Source: Acidimicrobiia bacterium (GTDB lineage Bacteria; Actinomycetota; Acidimicrobiia; Acidimicrobiales; Poriferisodalaceae). Taken from it: DNA of 64,000 nucleotides. The notes under the pieces are model-generated. The model was not told where the DNA came from, made no database searches, and saw only the letters and a list, made by a program, of their open reading frames with translations. The position numbers were made by a program, and so were the translations under genes. Shown here piece by piece: positions 29,940 through 38,179 of this stretch (positions are counted from its first letter, which is position 1; the number at the start of each line of letters is the position of its first letter). Location: NCBI GenBank assembly GCA_022824805.1, contig JAJDZE010000066.1, positions 1 to 64,000 on the forward strand. Reading direction: 5' to 3'.

Positions 29940-30461
29940 GTGCTGCACCGCATCGACGAGATCCCGCTTCGGGCCGCTGAGGCAGTCGGTCGCCTGTTCG
30001 TGACCAACTTCTCGGCCGTCGGTCCCGATCCGGGGGGCGCGCTGGATCGCGTGGGCGCGTCGGTGGTGGCGTGCATGCTGACGCGCCACGAGATCGAGCT
30101 GCGCTATCCCGACTACGGCGAGTGGCTCACTGCCCATAGCGACGAGGCCGGCAGCCCCCGCGCACTGTGGCTGCCCACGCCTGACGGGGGCGTGACCACG
30201 GACGGGCCAGTGCTCGAACTCGTGGAGGCTGTCGTTGCAGCGCTGGATCGCGGCGACAGCGCCCTCGTGCACTGCGGCGCTGGCATGGCGCGCACGGCGG
30301 TGATCGGCATCCTGACGATGGTGGCCTTCGGCGCCGACCCTGCCGCGGCCGCTGTCGACTTCCGGGCTGCCCGTCCCGGCGGCGGTCCCGACGGTCCTCC
30401 CCAGGAACGCCAGATCGCCCGCCTCGTCCCCAAGGCCAGACGACTGCGCGCCATCGACTGA
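29940..30461 (+). CDS. Protein tyrosine/dual-specificity phosphatase-like
   Basis: ALVHCGAGMARTAVIGILTMVAFGADP contains HCxxGxxR(T); GTG start just after the previous stop. Confidence 0.75.
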   Translation: MLHRIDEIPLRAAEAVGRLFVTNFSAVGPDPGGALDRVGASVVACMLTRHEIELRYPDYGEWLTAHSDEAGSPRALWLPTPDGGVTTDGPVLELVEAVVAALDRGDSALVHCGAGMARTAVIGILTMVAFGADPAAAAVDFRAARPGGGPDGPPQERQIARLVPKARRLRAID

Positions 30462-30467
30462 TGCGGC

Positions 30468-31283
30468 CTAGCCCGCGTCGGTGTTGGTGCCGTCGTGTTC
30501 TTCCCAGCGCCAGCCGGAGCGGACCATGACGCAGCGGCGGCGCGGGCCGGGGGCATCGAGGTCGCCGTCAGGAAAAGCTGCATCGCCGACGTAGACGGCA
30601 ACGTGACCCGGGTCGGTCTCCGGCGACGTGATGATCTGGGTGTGGAAGCATGTGTGGCCGTTGATCGAGGCGAGCGCCTCGGCAGCGCGGGTGAAGCCTG
30701 ACAGCCAGGTGAGCGTCACGAACGTGGGTGTGACGAACTCGATTTCGCCTGCTGCTCGCCGTTCCAACGCCGCCGCGGGCGACACCCAGGCATGGTCGAG
30801 GATCTCGCTCCCGTCGACACGCACCGCATCCAGATCGGCTGGCGCCTCACAGATGAAGAAATGTGTCGAGAACCGCTTGGGCCGAATCGGCGGCGGCAGC
30901 CAGTGGGCGAAGTGGGTCAGCTCGGCGCCAGAGAGGTCGATGCCGGCCTCTTCGTGCGCCTCCCGAACTGCCGCTGTGCGAAAGCCGCGTCGGTCGCCGT
31001 CATGCAGCCCATCTGCGCCGGCAGTGCGGGGGTCGCACGCGGCCACCGCATCTCCGGGCGTGTCACGATCGGGCGGGTCCACCCGACCGCCGGGGAATAC
31101 CCACATGCCACCGAAGAAGCCACGTGAGTTTCGCCGGAGCATGAGCACCTCGATATGGGTCCCGGCGTCGCTTTCCGCCGCGTCGAATCCGTGACCTGGC
31201 GCGGCAGCGGGCGTGCCGTCGCGCAGCACCACGACGGTCGCCGCGTCGATCGGCGCTGGCGGCTGTGCGGGGGAATCGTTCAT
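30468..31283 (-). CDS. NUDIX hydrolase
   Basis: GGMWVFPGGRVDP...RTAAVREAHEEAGIDLSG Nudix box. Confidence 0.92.
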   Translation of the reverse strand: MNDSPAQPPAPIDAATVVVLRDGTPAAAPGHGFDAAESDAGTHIEVLMLRRNSRGFFGGMWVFPGGRVDPPDRDTPGDAVAACDPRTAGADGLHDGDRRGFRTAAVREAHEEAGIDLSGAELTHFAHWLPPPIRPKRFSTHFFICEAPADLDAVRVDGSEILDHAWVSPAAALERRAAGEIEFVTPTFVTLTWLSGFTRAAEALASINGHTCFHTQIITSPETDPGHVAVYVGDAAFPDGDLDAPGPRRRCVMVRSGWRWEEHDGTNTDAG

Positions 31284-31292
31284 AGGCCCGGT

Positions 31293-31943
31293 CTACGCGG
31301 TGTCCCGGGTTCGCAACTCCAAGCGATCGGAGCCGGCGTCCATGCCGGGCAGCGGGCGCGGCACGTAGCCGCTGTGCTTCGCCAGCAGTTCCACCACCAT
31401 CTCCTCGGCCTCGGCCCAGTCGTGGGCCCGTGGTCCTTCCACTTGGAGGTTGTAGGGCTGGTCGAACGTGATCGCATACCCGCCAGCGGCGCGAATATCG
31501 ATCACGTTGTGCGGAGCGTCTTCGATGTAGGCGTCAGCGTTCACCATCGCCTTGTCGGCCACGAAGCAGATGTCGCGATAGGGGATGCGCTCACGGTCGA
31601 GCCACTCGACCGTGTCGCTCACGGTGACACGGTGGCCCCAGCTCACATACAGGCGGTGGGTGACGATCCGAATCCACACGCCGGCATCAGACAGCCGCCA
31701 CAGCGCTTCGGAGCACCCCTCCATCGGCTTCATCTCACGGAACATGCGGTAGTCGACGACGGCAATGCGGTGCAGCTCTTCGAACTCGCCGTCGGCGAGA
31801 CCCCACTCGGTGAAGTTCCAGCCACGCACCAGCGGCAGCGAGTCCTCCGGAACGCCGCGCTCGGCTGCCACCACGCGACGGAAGGCCTCGGTGTGCATCC
31901 CGCACACACCGTCGAGGTCCACTGCAAGCACGAACGCTGGCAC
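31293..31943 (-). CDS. 5'-nucleotidase / 5'(3')-deoxyribonucleotidase-like HAD protein
   Basis: FVLAVDLDGVCGMHTEAFRRVVA; IRIVTHRLYVSWGHRVTVSDTVEWLDRERIPYRDICFVADKAMVNADAYIEDAPHNV. Confidence 0.8.
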   Translation of the reverse strand: MPAFVLAVDLDGVCGMHTEAFRRVVAAERGVPEDSLPLVRGWNFTEWGLADGEFEELHRIAVVDYRMFREMKPMEGCSEALWRLSDAGVWIRIVTHRLYVSWGHRVTVSDTVEWLDRERIPYRDICFVADKAMVNADAYIEDAPHNVIDIRAAGGYAITFDQPYNLQVEGPRAHDWAEAEEMVVELLAKHSGYVPRPLPGMDAGSDRLELRTRDTA

Positions 31944-32021
31944 TCCCGCAACCTAACAACCGGCGCCCGATCAGCCCGGTTCGCCATGCGGCTCAGCCTC
32001 GAGGTGCAATGCTGTTCGGCG

Positions 32022-32777
32022 ATGCCGCCTGATGCCGACGAGCCGATGCCTGCGACGCGCGGCGTCCACGACCTCGGCGGCGCGAGCGGCTGGGGCCGTG
32101 TTCCCTACGAACCGGACGAACCGCCGTTCCACGCCGACTGGGAACGGCGAGTCTTCGGCCTGCTGGGCGCAGTCACGTCGGCGACGGCCCGGCGGCCCGG
32201 CGAGTTCCGCTATGCGCTGGAGCGCCTTCACCCCGACGACTACTTCGACAACGGCTACTACGGCCGCTGGCTGGCAGGTTTCGAAGTGCTGCTTGACGAG
32301 TACGGGGTCTTCGATCTCTCCGACTTGGCTCTCCGAGTGAGCGCACGCACCGAACAGGCCCTCGGCGACATCACACGGGCATCACCGGCGCTGCGGGTTG
32401 CCCCAGTAGCCGACCGCGTCTCTTCGATGCTGCCCCCCGATCGCCCGGTGCCGGCGCCCCAACGCCGGACGGTGCGGCGGGATCTCGCTGAGCCGCCCCG
32501 GTTCAGCACCGGCGACCGCGTGGTTGCCCCGACGCCGACGCAACCTGGCCATACACGGCTGCCGGGCTACGTGATGGACAAGCCGGGCACGGTCGCCAAG
32601 CTGCATCCGGCCGAGGTGCTGCCCGACAGCACCGCGCACAACAGGGGCGAACGGCCCCAGCACGTGTACTGCGTGGGCTACGACGCCCGAACGCTGTGGG
32701 GCGACGACGCCGAGCCCAATGCGACGGTCTACGCCGACCTGTACGAGTGCTACCTGACTGCGGCCCAGAGCGACTGA
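32022..32777 (+). CDS. nthB: Nitrile hydratase subunit beta
   Basis: GVHDLGGASGWGRV; FSTGDRVVAPTPTQPGHTRLPGYVMDKPGTVAKLHPAEVLPDSTAHNRGERPQHVYCVGYDARTLWGDDAEPNATVYADLYECYL. Confidence 0.93.
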   Translation: MPPDADEPMPATRGVHDLGGASGWGRVPYEPDEPPFHADWERRVFGLLGAVTSATARRPGEFRYALERLHPDDYFDNGYYGRWLAGFEVLLDEYGVFDLSDLALRVSARTEQALGDITRASPALRVAPVADRVSSMLPPDRPVPAPQRRTVRRDLAEPPRFSTGDRVVAPTPTQPGHTRLPGYVMDKPGTVAKLHPAEVLPDSTAHNRGERPQHVYCVGYDARTLWGDDAEPNATVYADLYECYLTAAQSD

Positions 32778-32810
32778 CGCGATGGCAACAGGCTGACCAC
32801 GGAGGAACGG

Positions 32811-33452
32811 ATGCACGACGACCACGGGCATGGGCATCACCACGGCGAGCACGACCACGGCCGTCACGCTGCGTCGTCGCCGGGAGTCCGCGTGGAGGCC
32901 CTGGAGGACCTGTTGGTGGAGCGGGGTCTGGCCGATCGCGAGCGGATTGACGCGACCATCCAGCGGTTCGAAGACGACATCGGCCCGATGATCGGAGCGC
33001 GGCTCGTGGCCGAGGCGTGGGCCGATGCTGGCCTGCGACGGAGGCTGCTGAGCGAGGCAGACGCCGTAGTCGCCGAGATGGACATCCGGGGTGCGGAGAT
33101 TGAGCACATCGAGGTGAAGGCCAATGAGCCTGGCGTCCACAACGTGGTCGTCTGCACCCTGTGCTCGTGCTACCCGTGGGCGCTGCTGGGCCTGCCGCCG
33201 AACTGGTACAAGAGCCCCGAGTACCGGGCCCGCGTGGTGCGCGAGCCCCGGGCCGTGCTGGCCGAGATGGGCTTGCACCTCGAAGCTGACACCGAGCTGC
33301 GTGTGTGGGATTCGAGTTCCGAGACGCGTTTCTTGGTGCTGCCCGAACGGCCCGTCGGCACCGAGGGATGGTCGGTTGAGCGCTTGGTCGAGTTGGTGAC
33401 GCGTGATTCGATGATCGGCGTCGCACATGCGGCCGATCCCGGCGGCCAGTGA
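32811..33452 (+). CDS. nthA: Nitrile hydratase subunit alpha, cobalt-type, His-rich N-terminus
   Basis: VVVCTLCSCYPWALLGLPPNWYKSPEYRARVVREPR metal-claw motif; N-terminus MHDDHGHGHHHGEHDHGRHAASS. Confidence 0.96.
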   Translation: MHDDHGHGHHHGEHDHGRHAASSPGVRVEALEDLLVERGLADRERIDATIQRFEDDIGPMIGARLVAEAWADAGLRRRLLSEADAVVAEMDIRGAEIEHIEVKANEPGVHNVVVCTLCSCYPWALLGLPPNWYKSPEYRARVVREPRAVLAEMGLHLEADTELRVWDSSSETRFLVLPERPVGTEGWSVERLVELVTRDSMIGVAHAADPGGQ

Positions 33453-33462
33453 GGCCCCGCCG

Positions 33463-33804
33463 GTGAGCATCGACCTGCTGGAGGGCACTCCGGCCGCCCC
33501 ACCACGTGACAACGGCGAGTTGGTTTTCTCTGAGCCATGGCAGGCGCGTGCGTTCGGCTTGGCGGCCGACCTCGTCGACGGCGGTCACTTCACCTGGGAC
33601 GAGTTCCGCGACCACCTCATCGAGGCCATAGCTGGATGGGAGCAGGCCTCGGGCTGTGGTGAAGCGGCTGAGCCGTGGGATTACTACCGGTGCTGGCTGA
33701 CGGCGCTCGAGCACGCCGTTGGCGAGCGCGGCCTGCTGAGCGGCGATGCCGTTGCCGATCGGGCCGCCGCATACGCCTCCCGTCCCGCTGGCCACGATCA
33801 CTGA
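33463..33804 (+). CDS. Nitrile hydratase accessory/activator protein
   Basis: GELVFSEPWQARAFGLAADLVDGGHFTWDEFRDHLIEAIAGWEQA...YYRCWLTALEHAVGERGLL; beta-subunit N-domain-like; adjacent to nthA. Confidence 0.88.
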   Translation: MSIDLLEGTPAAPPRDNGELVFSEPWQARAFGLAADLVDGGHFTWDEFRDHLIEAIAGWEQASGCGEAAEPWDYYRCWLTALEHAVGERGLLSGDAVADRAAAYASRPAGHDH

Positions 33805-33874
33805 GCCGAGGGCTCGCCGAGCCGGAGCCACAGCACAGCACGCGCGGCTGCGGCGCGGGTGTCAGACTGGACCC

Positions 33875-34414
33875 ATGAGCACCCTCACCTTCCACGATCC
33901 GCGAGGCGAGGCCAAGACTGCGCCTGAGCCATACGCGCTCAGCACACCGCTCGATCAGCCGATCACGATCGGCTTGGTCGCCAATGGCTTCCCCGACAGC
34001 GTCCGCTTCCTTGACCACGTCGAGAAGGCGTTGGCCGAACGGCTGCCGTCGGCGTCGTTCAACCGCTACGACAAGGGCGACGCGTCGTCGGTTGTCGGCA
34101 AAGGGATGCTCAGCGACATCAGCTCCGAATGCGGCGCGGTGATCGCTGCGTACGGCCATTGAGGCAGCTGCACATCTGGCACCGTGCGTGACAGCATCAC
34201 TACCGCCCGAGCAGGCATCCCGTCCATCGCGCTCGTCACCGATGCGTTCTGGCCCCAGGGCGACTTCGTGGCCAACGCCACCGGCATGCCGACGGTCCCC
34301 CGCGTCCGGCTTCCCCACCCCGTGGCGGGCAGCGGCGAGGACAACCTGGCCAAGGTGGCCGCCGATATCGCGCCGCAGATCATCGCGATCCTGACCGGCG
34401 CTGCCGCCAACTAG
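33875..34414 (+). CDS. UGSC-family selenoprotein (in-frame TGA at 34160-34162 read as Sec)
   Basis: Two same-frame ORFs join across TGA: ...ISSECGAVIAAYGH-U-GSCTSGTVRDSITTARAGIPSIALVTDAFWPQGDF...; the residues after TGA spell the family motif UGSC. Confidence 0.85.
34160..34194 (+). promoter_or_regulatory. Candidate bacterial SECIS hairpin
   Basis: TGA then 13 nt, then CTGGCAC-CGTGC-GTGACAG (CTG/CAG, G-A mismatch, CAC/GTG; G in second loop position). Confidence 0.45.
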
Positions 34415-34436
34415 CTGTGTCGAATTCGAATAGGCC

Positions 34437-35561
34437 GTGACACTGCTGGAGGCCCGCAGCGAGGCCGACGCACTCGAACAGCTTCACGCGCTCGGCCTCA
34501 CCGACGGCCTGCCAGTGGTCATCCCAACCCCCGAGCGGGTGGCCATGATGGCGCTCGCCAGCGGGCTCGACCCCGATCTCGAGTTGGGTGTCATGGGACC
34601 CGCGCACGGCGTGGCGAGCGTGGAGAAGGTGGCGACGGCCGCAGTGATGGCCGGCTGCCTGCCCGACCATATCCCCGTCGTCGTGGCCGCCGTTCGGGCC
34701 GTGTGCCAGCCCGAGTTCGACCTCACCGAGATGCAGAGCACCACCCACTGCACCGCGCCGCTCATCGTGGTGTGCGGACCGGCACGGCACCTGTGCGGCG
34801 AAGTGGCGTCGGGATTCGGGGCGCTGGGGCCCGGCCATCGGGCCAATGCCACCATCGGCCGGGCGCTGCGGCTGGCGATGATGAACATCGGCGGCGCCCG
34901 CCCCGGCGTGTCCGACATGGCGCTGCACGGCCATCCGGGCAAGTTCACCTACTGCCTCGCCGAAGACACGGAGAACAGCCCATTCGCGCCGCTGCACACC
35001 AGCTACGGCTACGCAGAAGACGACAGCGCTGTTGTCGTGGTGGGCGCCGAGGCGCCGCATTCGACGATCTTCACCGGCGATGCCGACGACCCAGAGTCGG
35101 CCGGTCGGCTGCTGAACGTGATCGCCGCGGTCATGGCCAACCCGGGCAGCAACAACGCGCACCTGCGGCACGGTGCTGTCACGGTGATCATGAACCCCGA
35201 TCACACGACGGTGCTGGCTCGCGCCGGGCTGACCCGCGAGGACATCCAGGCCGAGCTGGCTGCCCGTGCTGCCAACACGGCAGCCACGCTCGCTCATGTC
35301 GGGTCGGCCTTCTACCTCGACCGGGACGGCCCGCACGATGAGCTCGTCCCGATCCTGAAGGACCCCAGCAGGATCGTGGTGTTCCAGGCGGGCGGCTCGG
35401 GTCTGTACACGATGGTGATGCCCTCGTGGTGCGCCGGCCCGCACCGGAACCCGGTCGTGCACGCCGAGATCGATCTCGACCAAGCGTGCGAGGTGCCCTG
35501 GGCCGATGCTCTCGGCATCGGCGCCTCAGACTCAACCGACGTTGCAGGAGGAGCAGCCTGA
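34437..35561 (+). CDS. Conserved protein adjacent to UGSC selenoprotein (possible functional partner)
   Basis: Immediately downstream and co-directional; [16 protein letters not shown]...[85 protein letters not shown]. Confidence 0.75.
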   Translation: MTLLEARSEADALEQLHALGLTDGLPVVIPTPERVAMMALASGLDPDLELGVMGPAHGVASVEKVATAAVMAGCLPDHIPVVVAAVRAVCQPEFDLTEMQSTTHCTAPLIVVCGPARHLCGEVASGFGALGPGHRANATIGRALRLAMMNIGGARPGVSDMALHGHPGKFTYCLAEDTENSPFAPLHTSYGYAEDDSAVVVVGAEAPHSTIFTGDADDPESAGRLLNVIAAVMANPGSNNAHLRHGAVTVIMNPDHTTVLARAGLTREDIQAELAARAANTAATLAHVGSAFYLDRDGPHDELVPILKDPSRIVVFQAGGSGLYTMVMPSWCAGPHRNPVVHAEIDLDQACEVPWADALGIGASDSTDVAGGAA

Positions 35562-36055
35562 TGAGCGACGCACCCCGCCCGCACGGCGGCCGATGGTTCG
35601 AGGAGCTGACGCCGGGTCTGGTGATCCATCATCGACTGCGCCGCACAATCACCGAGGCCGACAACGTCATGTTCACCACCATGACGTTGAACCCGGCGGC
35701 CCTGCATCTCGACTTCGAGTACGCCCGCACCGAGACCCAGTTCGGCAAGCCGCTCGTCAACTCGATGTTCACGGCCGCTGTCGTGGTCGGCATCTCGGTG
35801 CACGAGACCACCCACGGCACCACCGTGGCCAACCTCGGCTTCGAACGGATGGATTTCCCTGCACCCGTCTTCCACGGCGACACGCTGCGGGTAGAGAGCG
35901 AAGTGGTCTCGGCCCGAGGATCCAAGAGCAAGCCCGACCAGGGCATCATCCTGTTCGAGCACCGCGCTTACAACCAGGACGACACGCTGGTCGCCATCAT
36001 GCGCCGCAACGCCCTCATGTGGCGCCAGCCATCGGAGGCCGACACCGGCGCCTGA
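35561..36055 (+). CDS. MaoC-family dehydratase
   Basis: [68 protein letters not shown]. Confidence 0.9.
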   Translation: MSDAPRPHGGRWFEELTPGLVIHHRLRRTITEADNVMFTTMTLNPAALHLDFEYARTETQFGKPLVNSMFTAAVVVGISVHETTHGTTVANLGFERMDFPAPVFHGDTLRVESEVVSARGSKSKPDQGIILFEHRAYNQDDTLVAIMRRNALMWRQPSEADTGA

Positions 36056-36102
36056 ACGCACTGGGGCGTGGCGGCGTCACTGCGCGTGCATCCTTGATCG
36101 CC

Positions 36103-37128
36103 GTGAACGCTGGTCCCCCGTCCGATCCCATCGCGCTACGGCGCGCCGCTCAGCAGCTCGCGGATGAGGTGCTGTTCGAGCGCGCCTTGGACGTGGACGA
36201 AGCGGGCGAGGTTCCTGAGCGCAACCTGGACCTGTTCCTTGATGCTGGGCTGTATGGGCTGTGGACGCCGACCGAGGTGGGCGGCTGCGGCTTCGACGAG
36301 CTTGAGCGACTGCCGATACTTGAAGCGCTGGCTGGCGGCTGTCTCACGACGGCGTTCGTGTGGGCTCAGCACGGCGGCGGCTCGGCGAACGCTGCGCGGA
36401 CCCCGCCGGGATCGCCGCTGCATGAGCGCTGGGCCCGTGCGCTTGCGACCGGCGAGCGGCGCAGTGGCGTCGCGTTCGCGCATGTGCTGCGTCCCGAGCC
36501 GTGCCTGTTCGCAGAGCGTTCCGGCGACGGCTGGGTGCTGCGTGGCGTCGCACCGTTCGTCACTGGGTGGGGTCACATCGACGCGGTGCTGGTTGCTGCC
36601 CACGACGCTGACCGGCTGGTGTGGATGCTCATTGCGGCCGCCGAGGCACGCACGCTGACCTCCAGCCGGCTGCGGCTCGCTGCGGTGGACTCCTCGTTGA
36701 CGGTGGAGCTGCACTTCGACGGGCACTCCGTCAGCGACGACGACGTGGTGGAGGTCATCGACTACAGCGACTGGCTGTCGTTCTACCGCCAGGGCCTGCG
36801 AACCAACGGCGCCCTCATGCTGGGCGTTGCGTCCCGCGCTCTCGGACTGCTCGGGCACTCGCCGCTGGATGCCGAGCTGGATGCGGCTCGCAGCGCGCTC
36901 TACGCAGCCGAGGTCGATGAGATGCCGGATCGCCGTGCGCAAGTCGGTTACGTCGGCATTCGGGCGACCAGCGCGCTCGTCTCATCAGTCGGCGGCAGAG
37001 CGATCACGCTCGCCCATCATGCGCAGCGCCTCGCCCGGGAGGCCCTCTTTCTGCTGGTCCAGGGCCAGACCGCCGACATCCGCGCCGGCCACCTGCGCCG
37101 TCTCACAGGCACCGACCCGGGCGGCTGA
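36103..37128 (+). CDS. Acyl-CoA dehydrogenase-like protein
   Basis: LFLDAGLYGLWTPTEVGGCGFDELERLPILEALAGGCLTTAFVWAQHGG; ACAD-like N- and C-terminal helices; GTG start assumed. Confidence 0.75.
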   Translation: MNAGPPSDPIALRRAAQQLADEVLFERALDVDEAGEVPERNLDLFLDAGLYGLWTPTEVGGCGFDELERLPILEALAGGCLTTAFVWAQHGGGSANAARTPPGSPLHERWARALATGERRSGVAFAHVLRPEPCLFAERSGDGWVLRGVAPFVTGWGHIDAVLVAAHDADRLVWMLIAAAEARTLTSSRLRLAAVDSSLTVELHFDGHSVSDDDVVEVIDYSDWLSFYRQGLRTNGALMLGVASRALGLLGHSPLDAELDAARSALYAAEVDEMPDRRAQVGYVGIRATSALVSSVGGRAITLAHHAQRLAREALFLLVQGQTADIRAGHLRRLTGTDPGG

Positions 37129-37258
37129 GGGCTCAGAGGCTGAGCCGCACGGCGAAGCCGTGGCCCGAGCGGCCCGTGAGCCCAATCACATGAGAATGGG
37201 GAACAAGAGCGGGAGACAACAGGCGACGCGCTGGGAGGCTCACCTCTCGACGCGGCAG

Positions 37259-38101
37259 CTACGGCAGACCGGCACCGGGCACGTCGACCCGGACGGTCTC
37301 GATGCGTCCGAGGGCCGGAGCGTCGTCGGGCGGGCGCGATGTCGGCGCGGTGACCATGTAGAGGGTGCGGCGATCGTCGTCGCCGAGCATGCAGGCGAAG
37401 CAGTTCAGCTCCAGCTCGATGACATCGGTGATCTCGCCGCCGTCGACTACCCGGAAACAGCTGGCATTGAGCGGATCGGCCACCCAGATGCCGCCGGCCT
37501 CGTCCCCGCAGATGCCGTCGGGCACCCGCTCGCCCAGATCGGCGAAGGTCCGCCGCCCGCTCAACGAGCCGTCAGGTTCGATGTCGAACGCCGTCATCCG
37601 GCGGCCGTAGCTCTCCGCGACGACCATGTGGCGCCCGCTGGGGTCAATGACGGTGCCGTTGGGAAAGTCGAACCCATCGGGCCCAGGCCGTGCCACGCCG
37701 TCGGGACTCACGATGGCCAGCGTCGCCTGGGCGAACGTCTCCCCTGCACGGTCGTCGAACCCGAAGTTGCCGACGTACGCCGTGCCGTCGGCGGCAACCA
37801 CCATGTCGTTGCACGGCCCTCCGGCGATGCCCGACAGGTCGGCGTGCAGCCACTCGTTGCCGTCGGCGTCGAGCCGGCGAAGCCGCCGGTCGAGCATCGA
37901 GACGAACAGCAGATCGCCGTTGGGCAGCCACCCCAGCCCCGACGGCTGGGTGGGCACCGTGTGGATCAGTTCCTCGTCGCCGTCGGGCGTGACCGTGAAG
38001 ATGCCATGCCGGTAGAAGTCGGAATACCAGAGCCGGTCGCCGCGCCAGCGCGGCCCCTCCCCGAATCGCAGCCCCGTCACCACCACATCAGTCGTCGTCA
38101 T
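37259..38101 (-). CDS. SMP-30/gluconolactonase-like protein
   Basis: LRFGEGPRWRGDRLWYSDFYRHGIFTV...NGTVIDPSGRHMVVAESYGRRMTAFDIEPDGSLSGRRTFADLGERVPDGICGDEAGGIWVADP. Confidence 0.93.
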   Translation of the reverse strand: MTTTDVVVTGLRFGEGPRWRGDRLWYSDFYRHGIFTVTPDGDEELIHTVPTQPSGLGWLPNGDLLFVSMLDRRLRRLDADGNEWLHADLSGIAGGPCNDMVVAADGTAYVGNFGFDDRAGETFAQATLAIVSPDGVARPGPDGFDFPNGTVIDPSGRHMVVAESYGRRMTAFDIEPDGSLSGRRTFADLGERVPDGICGDEAGGIWVADPLNASCFRVVDGGEITDVIELELNCFACMLGDDDRRTLYMVTAPTSRPPDDAPALGRIETVRVDVPGAGLP

Positions 38102-38179
38102 GGCCGCCGACGCTAGTCCTGCACGCAGATCGCACTTGAAGGCACCGGTCGTGCCCGGATACCCCGCCGAGCGGGCAGA

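Noticed and set aside
31155-32021. Long N-terminal extension of nitrile hydratase beta in the 540-aa ORF
   Set aside because: The extension overlaps NUDIX and 5'-nucleotidase genes on the other strand; the typical GVHDLGG start lies at about 32022-32070.
33746-34162. UGSC gene as a pseudogene or two separate short genes
   Set aside because: Only one in-frame stop, a TGA at the exact Sec position of the UGSC motif; frame and coding character continue unchanged after it.
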